Positions 1-6,962 of a stretch of DNA of 13,161 bases are shown here, one piece after another. The stretch covers positions 1 through 13,161 of the forward strand of contig JBMUDS010000028.1 of the NCBI GenBank assembly GCA_049459795.1, read 5' to 3'. The notes beneath the pieces were generated by a model, which was given only the letters and a program-made list of their open reading frames with translations, made no database searches and was not told the DNA's origin. Positions within the stretch are counted from its first letter, which is position 1. The number at the start of each line of letters is the position of its first letter. The DNA is from SYAN01 sp049459795 (GTDB lineage Bacteria; Actinomycetota; Actinomycetes; Nanopelagicales; Nanopelagicaceae). A program made the translations under genes and the position numbers.

Positions 1-827
1 CTGCGGCTGGGCCGAAAGAGAGAAAGAGGCCAGAGCGTTCACGACCTGAAAGTGGCAGAAGCGAAAGAGGTAGACCCGAGCGCGAGAAGGTCTACGTCGA
101 TTCCATCGCCGGACGTAATGTCGTACTTGAAGCGCTTCGTGCCGAGATACCTGCGAAAGAGTTAGTGGTCGCGATCGGCATCGATATCGATGATCGGATC
201 CGCGAGATCGTGGATCTCGCCAAAGCTGGATCGATCCCTATCCGTGAAGTGCCGCGGAATCGTCTCGATACTTTAACCGGCATCGCACACCATCAAGGGA
301 TCGCTCTCCTTGCGAAGCCATTCCAATATTCATCGGAGAAGGAGATCTTCCAACGTGCATCTTCTCCTGCGCTCTATATCGCTGTCGATGGGATCACAGA
401 TCCACGAAACATCGGCGCGATTATCCGTAGCGCTGTGGCATTCGGTGCAGATGGCATCTTGATACCGGAGCGACGAAGCGCTGGCATCACTGCAGCAGCA
501 TGGAAGGCATCAGCAGGAGCAGTTGCACGGATTCCGATCGCGCAGGTGACGAATTTGGTTCGTTCGATCGAGAACGCCAAGGAACGTGGCTGTTTCATCG
601 TCGGTCTCGAAGGTGGATCCGATGACACATTGGAGACTATGAAGATCGCTGACCAACCGCTCTACATCATCGTCGGAAGTGAAGGAAAAGGACTATCACG
701 TCTCGTCAAAGAGAAATGCGATCTCTTGCTTTCGATCCCGATGACATCGAAAGTCGAGAGCCTCAATGCGAGCGTCGCAGTCTCGATCGCTCTCTATGGG
801 ATCGCCACGAAGAGAAAGAGCGCTTGA
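1..827 (+). CDS. rlmB: 23S rRNA (guanosine-2'-O)-methyltransferase RlmB, TrmH/SpoU family, 5' end missing
   Basis: This is a SPOUT-fold methyltransferase that uses S-adenosylmethionine to 2'-O-methylate a guanosine of 23S rRNA. The reading frame is open from base 3 with no start in the window, so the gene begins further left; 274 residues are visible. A charged Arg/Glu/Pro-rich stretch (about 27 residues) is followed by the SpoU substrate-binding domain, beginning DSIAGRNVVLEALR. The catalytic knot domain then has all three family motifs: DPRNIGAIIRSA (Asn and Arg, near 410-440), IIVGSEGKG (near 670-690), and SIPMTSKVESLNASVA (near 735-780). The basic N-terminal tail is common in actinobacterial RlmB. 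A GTG at 165 would delete part of the N-terminal domain and is not the start. The next gene starts 7 bases after the TGA, so the two are probably cotranscribed. The family is clear; RlmB rather than another TrmH paralogue is inferred from the N-terminal domain. Confidence 0.93.
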   Translation, partial: AAGPKERKRPERSRPESGRSERGRPEREKVYVDSIAGRNVVLEALRAEIPAKELVVAIGIDIDDRIREIVDLAKAGSIPIREVPRNRLDTLTGIAHHQGIALLAKPFQYSSEKEIFQRASSPALYIAVDGITDPRNIGAIIRSAVAFGADGILIPERRSAGITAAAWKASAGAVARIPIAQVTNLVRSIENAKERGCFIVGLEGGSDDTLETMKIADQPLYIIVGSEGKGLSRLVKEKCDLLLSIPMTSKVESLNASVAVSIALYGIATKRKSA

Positions 828-834
828 CGATTCA

Positions 835-1656
835 ATGACCAGCTTTGCCCGCTTCATAGCCCTTGGTGATTCGATGACCGAGGGGATGAACGATGTGATC
901 ATCAATGGGAATTTCCGTGGCTGGGCGGATCGCGTGGCGGATGTACTGGCGACGACGCATCCGAACTTCACATATATGAATCTTGCGATTCGTGGGAAAT
1001 TGGTGGGACAAGTGGTGCGCGAGCAGATCCCGGTCGCACTCAAGAACATCCCGTATCCAGGTTCGATCTCTGGAGGTTACGAGATCAAACCCTCAGAGAT
1101 CCTGGTCTCATTCCACGCGGGCGCCAATGACATCTTGCGTCCGAAGTACTCAGCTGAAGAGACCATCGCAACGTATAACAAGGGAGTAGAGATATTCGCA
1201 GAACGTGGCGTGCGACTGATGCTCTTTTGCATCTTGGAGGATTTCGCCGCTGGCAGTAAGACTGGTTCAGCGCTGGCAGAACGGTTCCGTTACTTCAATG
1301 AGAATGTGAAGCGGATCGCGAGGAATACCGGTGCGATTCTCCTAGATCCCAACCCAGAACCTTTCTGGCATGACAGATCATTCATGTCATGGGATCGACT
1401 CCATATGAATAGCGAAGGTCATCACCGCGCAGCACAAGGCGTCTTGGCAAAGTTAGAGCTGCCGCACGATCCGAATTTTCGGGAACCACATCTTCGGATC
1501 GAGACTAAGAGTCAGATGAAGCAGTTACGCGAGAACATCCACTGGTTCTTCGCATTCTTACTCCCATGGATCTGGCGAAGGATCCGTGGTCGCTCCTCAG
1601 GTGATGGACGAGCGCCGAAGTACGGCGAACCTATCTCGTGGCCACTGCAGGGGTAG
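835..1656 (+). CDS. SGNH/GDSL-family hydrolase (esterase or lipase-like)
   Basis: This 273-residue protein has the SGNH hydrolase blocks in order. Block I is GDSMTEG with catalytic Ser13. Block II is around NLAIRG with Gly54. Block III is AGAND with Asn98. Block V is WDRLH with Asp187 and His190. The family hydrolyses esters or acyl groups from lipids, sugars or peptides; the substrate cannot be read here. There is no signal peptide, so it is probably cytoplasmic. The C-terminal tail WIWRRIRGRSSGDG is of a type common in actinobacterial members. I chose the ATG at 835 because the protein then starts directly before the block I strand (SFARFIALGDS). An upstream in-frame ATG at 766 would overlap rlmB and add a low-complexity basic stretch. 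The Shine-Dalgarno is only a GA-rich tract, so translational coupling to rlmB, 7 bases upstream, is likely. It ends 10 bases from the convergent beta-galactosidase gene. Confidence 0.88.
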   Translation: MTSFARFIALGDSMTEGMNDVIINGNFRGWADRVADVLATTHPNFTYMNLAIRGKLVGQVVREQIPVALKNIPYPGSISGGYEIKPSEILVSFHAGANDILRPKYSAEETIATYNKGVEIFAERGVRLMLFCILEDFAAGSKTGSALAERFRYFNENVKRIARNTGAILLDPNPEPFWHDRSFMSWDRLHMNSEGHHRAAQGVLAKLELPHDPNFREPHLRIETKSQMKQLRENIHWFFAFLLPWIWRRIRGRSSGDGRAPKYGEPISWPLQG

Positions 1657-1666
1657 ATCGGCTTCG

Positions 1667-4600
1667 TTAGAAGTAGTAATCCCAAGACCAGGTATAAGTC
1701 CCTGGTTTGATGATGTACTTCGAAAGCGTATCTGGTCCACAGGAAGCGGTACCGACTCCACGTTGAATCGCATCGATCGTCACGTTGACCCAATCGGATC
1801 TCACAAGGTCGACATTGTGAGAGGTATCCGCGAGCATCGTGCTTTCGAAGGGCGAGATGGTGACGAATCGAGGCTTATCGAGTCGAATCAAAGGACCGCG
1901 GCCTTGGACCTCTTTGAGTGTCACCCAGCGAACATCGGCGCGGGCACTACTCTCTTGAGGCTTGATGTAATCGGTATGTAACTCACTGACCGACGCTCGC
2001 CACCTATGGATCCGTCCGATCTTTCGATCAGGTGCGCTCTCATGCCTTCCAGCTCCGAACCATGTCACTTCGCTCAGTTCCTTATCGAGACCGAATCTGA
2101 CGCCAACTCGTGCGACATCGTCGAGGACCTTAGGAAGCTTCACACTCTCTGTGATGCGCACACCACCATCGATCGTCTCGATGCGACGAAGGTGCGACAC
2201 CTTGATCCCTGATCCCGTGACGAGATTCGAGGTGATTGTCGTCGCCTTGGCGCCATCACGGATCGTGCAATCAACAAGTTGCAATTCGCGAAGACCCCAC
2301 TCGTTCCATTTCGTCGCGATATGACCGATGAGGTCGTTATCTGTAGGAGCGCGCCAGAGCGTGACCGTCGGCGCCTTCACCATCCACGGCAGTTTCAGTT
2401 CACCATCTTCAGTGACGAAGTCGCTTGGAAGATGCTCGGTCTTCTTCACTGATGGTCGAGAGAGTGAGCGAGAAGAGAGCGGGAATTGCGCCCATGCGAC
2501 TTCATGTCCTACCTGCCCCCAGGCAGTGGTCTCTCTAAGTCGCAACGAAAGGGTCAAGAAGCGCTCGCCGGGGATGCTCTTATCGTTGAGTTTGTTCGAT
2601 TTCACCTGCAGTGACGCACGAGAGCGTGGTGCGACCCGTTTCAACGGAATAGTTCCGCTATCGACCGATTCGCCATCGACAGTCACTTCGAAATGAAGCG
2701 AGTAGCCATCCAGCGATGCGAAGAAGTTCTTGTTGAAGATCGTGACTTTCCCGGGCGCACTTGAAGTGAATGAGACCGGAGCGGCAAGGTATTTGAACTC
2801 ATGGAGCGCAGGTTTAGGGCTTCGATCCGGGAAGAAGAGTCCATCACAGACGAAGTTCCCATCATGCCGCTCTTCACCGAAGTCACCACCGTAGGCGCTG
2901 CGCTTCTTGACACCAGTGACTGTGGGAGTCTGTAGATATTGATCGATGCCATGATCCCAAAACTCCCAAATGAATCCACCTTGCAGTCCTGGCGTGGAGT
3001 GGATTGCATCCCAATACTCCTTCAATGTGCCGTTGCTGTTTCCCATAGCATGGCTGTATTCGCACATGATCAATGGGCGATCAGCTTTCTTCGATTTCGC
3101 GTATGCGACGATCGCTGCGATTTCAGGATACATCGGGCAGACGATGTCGGTCTGATTCTGGCCGATCGTCCAATTGCCACGAATCGCACCTTCGTAATGC
3201 AATGGTCTCGACTCGTCGAAGGAACGAAGATATGCGGCAGCAGCATCATGATTGAGACCAGAACCGGACTCATTTCCGAGCGACCATGCGATCACGGATG
3301 GATGATGGATGTCGCGTTGGGCAAGGCGAGCGATGCGATCGACGAATGCGTTCAAGTATTTCTGGTCATTACAGATGCTGTCTTGGAAAGCGTGCGATTC
3401 GATGTTCGCTTCGTCGATGACATAGAAGCCGAGTTCATCACAGAGATCCAAGAAGATCGGATCGTTCGGATAATGAGAAGTGCGGACAGCGTTGAAGTTC
3501 CATCGCTTCAACTCCAAGAGATCCTGTCGGAAGAGCTCACGAGTCAATACGCGACCGGTCTCCTTGTTGAAGTCGTGGCGATTGACGCCATAGAGGATCA
3601 CTGGCTTTCCATTGACCAGGAATTCCTTGCCCTTCACTTCGATCGAGCGGAAACCGATACGTTGCGTCGAGATCTCGACCGGCTTGCCTTCGGGATCAAG
3701 GAGTTCGAACTCGACTTCGTAGAGCTTTGGGATCTCGGCTGACCAGGCAGTGATGCCAGGGATTCGACCAGTGAATTCGATGATGCCAGGGCCTGGAGGT
3801 TCGATCTCAATGAGTGCTTCGCGGGCCTCTTTTGGAAGGTTCCCATCCCAATAGGTACCGCGGAAGAACTCGCTGCTGGCACGGCGTTGGGCCGGGGTCA
3901 TCTCGGTCCAATTCGGTCGCTCGGCACGTGTCACTTCAGCTTCGAAGCGGAGTTCTTTCTTCACGCCAGCGACGCGCGCTCGCAAGGTCCAACCTTCGAT
4001 GGATGTGTTCTGGATCGAGTTGATATAGGCACGAACTCGAAGCGTGCCGGTGGTGCCATCTTTGAGAAGCCCTGCTTGAGTGTGAAGTCTTTCGATAAAG
4101 ACTTTCTCAGTCGCATGGATGGTGACCGAGCGTGTGATGCCACCATGCCACCACTGATCCTGATCCTCGATGAATGTCGCATCGGACCATTTCACGACGA
4201 CGATACGAACGGTGTTCTTCCCAGTGGTGAGATAGTCGGTGATATCGAATGAGGCATGCAGCCTTGAATCCTTCGCAAGTCCGACGAATGAACCATTGAT
4301 GTAGAGCGTGGCAACAGATTCGAATCCACCGATGGTCAAGACCACGCGCTTGCCACGCCAGATAGTGGAGTAGTCGAAGTCTCGTTCGAATACTCCAGTC
4401 GGATTCTTATCGGGGACGAGTGGCGGGAGATGATCGAAAGGCATCTGCACATTGGTGTAGATCGGCTTGTCACCGAACCGGAATGAACCATCTTCACTTT
4501 GTTGCATGGTCCAAAGTCCAGGAACTTCCATCTCACTCCATTTACGAGAAGGAGTCGCACGTGGATGATCAAGGAGTTGGAATCGCCATCTGCCATTGAG

Positions 4601-4708
4601 TGAGAGTGAATGAAGGTGCGGTATCGAGAGCATCGGCAATCGATTGATGGATGTAAGTTCAGGTGAGATCCAGTACGAACCGAGATCGTGGAATTGTTTT
4701 CTCGTCAC
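1667..4708 (-). CDS. lacZ: Beta-galactosidase, glycoside hydrolase family 2 (LacZ type)
   Basis: This 1013-residue enzyme (E. coli LacZ has 1023) is expected to hydrolyse terminal beta-galactosides with retention. Domains in order are a jelly-roll sugar-binding domain (about 35-205, with SLNGRWRF, PIYTNV, NPTGVF and EDQDQWW), an Ig-like domain (about 206-375), a TIM barrel (about 376-640), a second Ig-like domain, and the Bgal small-chain domain (about 770-1013, with WRAPTDND). Catalytic residues are visible: acid/base Glu near 480 in WSLGNESG and nucleophile Glu near 550 in CEYSHAMGN. Active-site motifs RTSHYPN and DEANIESH are also present. About 45 extra residues sit in the first Ig-like domain relative to LacZ, as I recall for actinobacterial relatives. 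There is no signal peptide, so it is cytoplasmic. I chose the GTG at 4708 because a GGAG lies 7 bases upstream of it; an in-frame GTG at 4774 lacks such support. It is divergent from a LuxR-type regulator gene. Lactose itself as substrate is not proven. Confidence 0.9.
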   Translation of the reverse strand: MTRKQFHDLGSYWISPELTSINRLPMLSIPHLHSLSLNGRWRFQLLDHPRATPSRKWSEMEVPGLWTMQQSEDGSFRFGDKPIYTNVQMPFDHLPPLVPDKNPTGVFERDFDYSTIWRGKRVVLTIGGFESVATLYINGSFVGLAKDSRLHASFDITDYLTTGKNTVRIVVVKWSDATFIEDQDQWWHGGITRSVTIHATEKVFIERLHTQAGLLKDGTTGTLRVRAYINSIQNTSIEGWTLRARVAGVKKELRFEAEVTRAERPNWTEMTPAQRRASSEFFRGTYWDGNLPKEAREALIEIEPPGPGIIEFTGRIPGITAWSAEIPKLYEVEFELLDPEGKPVEISTQRIGFRSIEVKGKEFLVNGKPVILYGVNRHDFNKETGRVLTRELFRQDLLELKRWNFNAVRTSHYPNDPIFLDLCDELGFYVIDEANIESHAFQDSICNDQKYLNAFVDRIARLAQRDIHHPSVIAWSLGNESGSGLNHDAAAAYLRSFDESRPLHYEGAIRGNWTIGQNQTDIVCPMYPEIAAIVAYAKSKKADRPLIMCEYSHAMGNSNGTLKEYWDAIHSTPGLQGGFIWEFWDHGIDQYLQTPTVTGVKKRSAYGGDFGEERHDGNFVCDGLFFPDRSPKPALHEFKYLAAPVSFTSSAPGKVTIFNKNFFASLDGYSLHFEVTVDGESVDSGTIPLKRVAPRSRASLQVKSNKLNDKSIPGERFLTLSLRLRETTAWGQVGHEVAWAQFPLSSRSLSRPSVKKTEHLPSDFVTEDGELKLPWMVKAPTVTLWRAPTDNDLIGHIATKWNEWGLRELQLVDCTIRDGAKATTITSNLVTGSGIKVSHLRRIETIDGGVRITESVKLPKVLDDVARVGVRFGLDKELSEVTWFGAGRHESAPDRKIGRIHRWRASVSELHTDYIKPQESSARADVRWVTLKEVQGRGPLIRLDKPRFVTISPFESTMLADTSHNVDLVRSDWVNVTIDAIQRGVGTASCGPDTLSKYIIKPGTYTWSWDYYF

Positions 4709-4715
4709 TCTTACA

Positions 4716-4719
4716 CTCC
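4716..4719 (-). promoter_or_regulatory. Ribosome binding site deciding the beta-galactosidase start
   Basis: On the minus strand a GGAG is followed by seven bases and then GTG at 4708. This is the best Shine-Dalgarno in the region. It places the start 22 codons inside the longest open frame, and the protein then begins MTRKQFHDLGSYW. Confidence 0.7.
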
Positions 4720-4745
4720 AAACCCTTCTACTACAACGCGTCATT

Positions 4746-4806
4746 GATTCGGCTTCGATCGGACGAATCGACACTTTTCAGAAAATCCCTTGGGGGATTC
4801 GGAATC
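4746..4806. promoter_or_regulatory. Candidate operator region between the divergent lacZ and LuxR-type genes
   Basis: The 183-base divergent gap (4709-4891) has two dyads. One is GATTCG at 4746-4751 paired with CGAATC at 4764-4769, 12 bases apart. The other is the palindrome GATTC-G-GAATC at 4796-4806. The word GATTCGG occurs in both, 50 bases apart. These could be binding sites for the neighbouring regulator or another factor. GATTCG-like words are frequent in this genome, so chance is a real alternative. I could not place a convincing -35/-10 pair. Confidence 0.3.
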
Positions 4807-4874
4807 AACTCCTCCGGGGCAAAGGTAACGAATAAAGAATCTGTTGGTCAGGGTTCTGGAAGTTTTTGGTCGTC

Positions 4875-4882
4875 GGGAGGAG
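4875..4882 (+). promoter_or_regulatory. Ribosome binding site deciding the LuxR-type gene start
   Basis: The run GGGAGGAG ends nine bases before a GTG at 4892. It is the strongest Shine-Dalgarno in the window and sets the start of the 69-residue protein rather than the TTG at 4844. Confidence 0.75.
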
Positions 4883-4891
4883 ACTTTAGGG

Positions 4892-5101
4892 GTGAACCCT
4901 TCCTCTCTCTCACTCCTCACTAAACGCGAGTTGGAGATCTTGAGTTACCTTGCGTCAGAGTTACCACTCTCGAAGATCTCCTCCGATCTCAACATCACGA
5001 AGAACACGATGAAGACCCATCTTCGCCACCTCTATCGAAAACTTGGTGCCACTGATCGTAGAGATGCAGTCGAGAAGGGCAAGGCACTCCTTAACCTCTA
5101 G
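4892..5101 (+). CDS. Stand-alone LuxR/GerE-type helix-turn-helix regulator
   Basis: This 69-residue protein is almost entirely a LuxR-type DNA-binding domain. It opens LTKRELEILSYLA with the conserved Glu at residue 13. The helix-turn-helix spans about 27-46 with KISSDLNITKNTMKTHL, and it ends YRKLGATDRRDAVEKGKALL. No receiver, autoinducer or ATPase domain precedes it. That makes it similar in size to Bacillus subtilis GerE (74 residues), which is also a bare LuxR domain. The sequence is closest in feel to the C-terminus of large MalT/LuxR regulators of actinobacteria, so it might have arisen from one. The strong ribosome binding site argues for a real small gene rather than a remnant. It is divergent from lacZ, so a role in controlling that gene is a reasonable inference, and it probably acts as a dimer on dyad DNA. 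It ends 3 bases from the convergent channel gene. Confidence 0.82.
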   Translation: MNPSSLSLLTKRELEILSYLASELPLSKISSDLNITKNTMKTHLRHLYRKLGATDRRDAVEKGKALLNL

Positions 5102-5104
5102 TGC

Positions 5105-5962
5105 TTACTCGTCACCTTTCAAACGCTTGAGTTCTCGCTCGAGTGTGGTGATCTTCGCCTTCAATTGAGTGACCTCTTCGGGTGTGATCTCGCCATCTGC
5201 GGAGATCTCTTCCACTTCCTTGGCGAAAGTCTGTAGTTTCTCGAGTTCAGCCTCACGCTCACGATTCTCCTGCCTAGCTTCATCCATCGCATTGAGCACG
5301 ACACCGATCAAGACATTGAGGATCGTAAAGACGATCACGAATACATAGGAGATGTAGAACGGCAGCGCCCATGGTGAGACTGCAAGTCCATCGACAAGAT
5401 AGTTCGCGAACTCTTCAAGGGTTAAGAGGATGAAGAGCGAAGTGAGGGCAGCGGTGATATCTCCCCATTGTTCAGGCATCTCTTGTCCGAAGAGGTAGAC
5501 GCCAGCCATGCCATAGATGAAGAGCGCGAGGAAGATCAAGACCGACATACTCATCAATGGTGGAAGACTTCGCGTGATCGATTTGGTGAGGATCCGAACT
5601 TCAGGTAAGAAGCGGAAGATTCGAATCAATCGGAAGATGCGCAACAAGCGGAGAATCAAAGTCTGTCCGGCGAATATCGGCGAGAGTCCGATGATGATGA
5701 AATCGAAGACATTCCATCCAGTCTTGAAGAACATCCATGGTTTCCTGCCGTAGGAGATCATTCGTGCGACCAACTCGAAGAAGAAGATCCAGAGCGCTAT
5801 CTGGTCGAAGCGGACCAATGATTCTCTGGCCTCACCATCGATATTGGGCATCGTAAGGAGAGCGAGTGCGACCGCGTTGAGCAGGATGATCCCTGCGATG
5901 AAGAATTCGAAAGGTTGGCTATAGACGAGTCGGGTCAGGGATTTGATCCGGTACGGCTCCAT
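5105..5962 (-). CDS. Single-domain voltage-gated cation channel (NaChBac/BacNav-like)
   Basis: This 285-residue membrane protein has one six-helix channel unit, so four copies should form a pore. Approximate segments are S1 17-37, S2 51-71 with an acidic residue, S3 84-97 (NVFDFIII), S4 101-119, S5 136-157, pore loop 169-187 and S6 198-226. S4 has five arginines spaced exactly three apart (105, 108, 111, 114, 117), the hallmark of a voltage sensor. The selectivity-filter position reads TLEEFAN (181-187), where NaChBac has TLESWAS. The C-terminal 60 residues are charged and heptad-like, as in the neck and coiled coil of bacterial sodium channels. They include an EF-hand-like loop (252-263, with ADGEITPEE). 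Ion selectivity (Na+ or Ca2+) cannot be settled by reading. Its ATG overlaps the stop of the RDD gene by one base (TGATG), so translation is probably coupled. Confidence 0.88.
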   Translation of the reverse strand: MEPYRIKSLTRLVYSQPFEFFIAGIILLNAVALALLTMPNIDGEARESLVRFDQIALWIFFFELVARMISYGRKPWMFFKTGWNVFDFIIIGLSPIFAGQTLILRLLRIFRLIRIFRFLPEVRILTKSITRSLPPLMSMSVLIFLALFIYGMAGVYLFGQEMPEQWGDITAALTSLFILLTLEEFANYLVDGLAVSPWALPFYISYVFVIVFTILNVLIGVVLNAMDEARQENREREAELEKLQTFAKEVEEISADGEITPEEVTQLKAKITTLERELKRLKGDE

Positions 5963-6456
5963 CAGAAGTTCCCGTTCTCTCTGATTTCTCCGGTGATCGG
6001 CTCTGCCTCATTGACCACGATGGTCTTCGCCCAAAGATCAGTGACGCGCTTTCGTTGGCCGTCTTTGAAGATCCAGAGTCCATCAATCAATGTGATGGCG
6101 AAGGAGAGGACATTGCCCAGAGTCGAAAGACCTTCACCTTCAAGAGGGTCGGAAGAGAAACCATCAGTGACGACGGGAGTGCTATCGCCAAGTTGGAGCA
6201 AGAGCCAACCTGGAATGCTGAATGTGACCGGAATCAAGAACTGGCGGATCGCCATATGTCCCCAGGTCGCATTGGTGCGACTTTCCTCGGCGACGACTCG
6301 CATCTTCAAGATCTGCTTTGCCGGAGTCAATCCATTGCGCCAAACGACAAGACTCCAGATCACCCAACCGATACCTAGAGTGACGAGTGCGAGCGCGAGA
6401 TCAAGGAAGTAGCCACCGAGTCGATGTTGGATCGATGCCTTGGGATAGAGGTTCAT
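5962..6456 (-). CDS. RDD-family membrane protein
   Basis: This 164-residue integral membrane protein has the three RDD landmarks. The first helix starts HRLGGYFLDLALAL with Arg12 and Asp19. A cytoplasmic loop reads LTPAKQILKMRVV (43-55), and the C-terminal end reads DLWAKTIVV (140-148). Hydrophobic segments lie at about 13-38, 70-90 and 112-130. RDD proteins have no single established role; some have been linked to ion or solute transport. Being in one operon with an ion channel is suggestive but not proof. I chose the ATG at 6456 because GGAGAG lies just upstream and the RDD signature follows at once. The open frame extends 35 codons further up but would overlap the preceding gene. The gap to that gene is 28 bases, and it overlaps the channel gene by one base. 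Confidence 0.85.
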   Translation of the reverse strand: MNLYPKASIQHRLGGYFLDLALALVTLGIGWVIWSLVVWRNGLTPAKQILKMRVVAEESRTNATWGHMAIRQFLIPVTFSIPGWLLLQLGDSTPVVTDGFSSDPLEGEGLSTLGNVLSFAITLIDGLWIFKDGQRKRVTDLWAKTIVVNEAEPITGEIRENGNF

Positions 6457-6484
6457 ATCTCTCCGATGAGACGAGTACTGTGAT

Positions 6485-6844
6485 TTAGACGAATACTGCA
6501 ATGAGGATATTGAGAAGTCCGAGTGCGACCATCGTGATGTAGGTGCGTTTGGCCACTTCACTCTTCTTCACGTTCATGAAACCGAGGACCAGGATCGCTG
6601 CGACGACAAGGAGTTTAACGCCAACCTTCGCATGATCGATCATCTCCACCGAGCTGTCATTGGCATGCTGGATCGAATTGACGATGATCATGAAGATTCC
6701 TGCAAGGAGGACGAGGAGACCGCTATGAAGGGCAGCCTTCTTCATCTTCAGTGGTTTCTCAGTCAGTCCCACAATGAGACCACCGACGAGACCAGCCATA
6801 CCGATGAAGTGAAGAACTACCAATATGTCGTAGAGCTGATTCAT
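6485..6844 (-). CDS. Small four-helix membrane protein of unknown function
   Basis: I do not recognise the family with confidence. The protein has 119 residues and about four membrane helices (7-27, 38-57, 72-92, 101-118) joined by short loops, with basic loop residues at 30-36 and 93-100. Four histidines (12, 40, 60, 71) lie in or at the ends of helices. That resembles the layout of small haem- or metal-associated membrane proteins such as CopD/DUF2269-like families, but this is only a resemblance. I chose the ATG at 6844 because AAGGAG lies 7 bases upstream; an in-frame ATG 7 codons earlier has no such site. It is the first gene of the minus-strand operon leading to the RDD protein and the cation channel, so it may be a partner or accessory of them. 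Confidence 0.78.
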   Translation of the reverse strand: MNQLYDILVVLHFIGMAGLVGGLIVGLTEKPLKMKKAALHSGLLVLLAGIFMIIVNSIQHANDSSVEMIDHAKVGVKLLVVAAILVLGFMNVKKSEVAKRTYITMVALGLLNILIAVFV

Positions 6845-6962
6845 TGCGCTTCTCCTTCGGGACACCCGCTCGGAAACTCTTGCGGGAGGTCTGCGAGCGC
6901 AAGCCTAGGGGAGGCGTTGATTTCAAGTAGAGCGAAGCCACGGATTTTGCTTCCCTACTCCC
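6845..6962. promoter_or_regulatory. Divergent promoter region between membrane operon and Rieske gene
   Basis: This 118-base gap must hold promoters for both directions. It has an inverted repeat CTTGCG (6879-6884) / CGCAAG (6898-6903), and next to it GCCT-AGGGG-AGGC (6903-6915). A TTGATT at 6917-6922 could be a -35 box for the Rieske gene, but no good -10 follows. No clear Shine-Dalgarno precedes the ATG at 6963. Confidence 0.35.

Noticed and set aside
766..834. Upstream start for the SGNH gene overlapping rlmB
   Set aside because: It would add a low-complexity basic stretch from the rlmB frame; the ATG at 835 starts just before the first SGNH strand.
2939..3742. 267-residue open frame on the plus strand inside lacZ
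   Set aside because: It lies opposite the beta-galactosidase TIM barrel, its translation has no recognisable domain, and it arises from codon bias of the true gene.
4709..4774. Longer lacZ start at GTG 4774 (22 extra residues)
   Set aside because: The extra residues are not family-like and no ribosome site precedes them, whereas GTG 4708 has GGAG at ideal spacing.
4844..4891. Longer LuxR-type protein from TTG 4844
   Set aside because: The added 16 residues overlap the strong GGGAGGAG site that serves the GTG at 4892.
4892..5101. LuxR-type gene as a pseudogene remnant of a large MalT-like regulator
   Set aside because: The upstream sequence shows no decayed ATPase or TPR coding, and a strong ribosome site sits at the right distance. 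It cannot be fully excluded.
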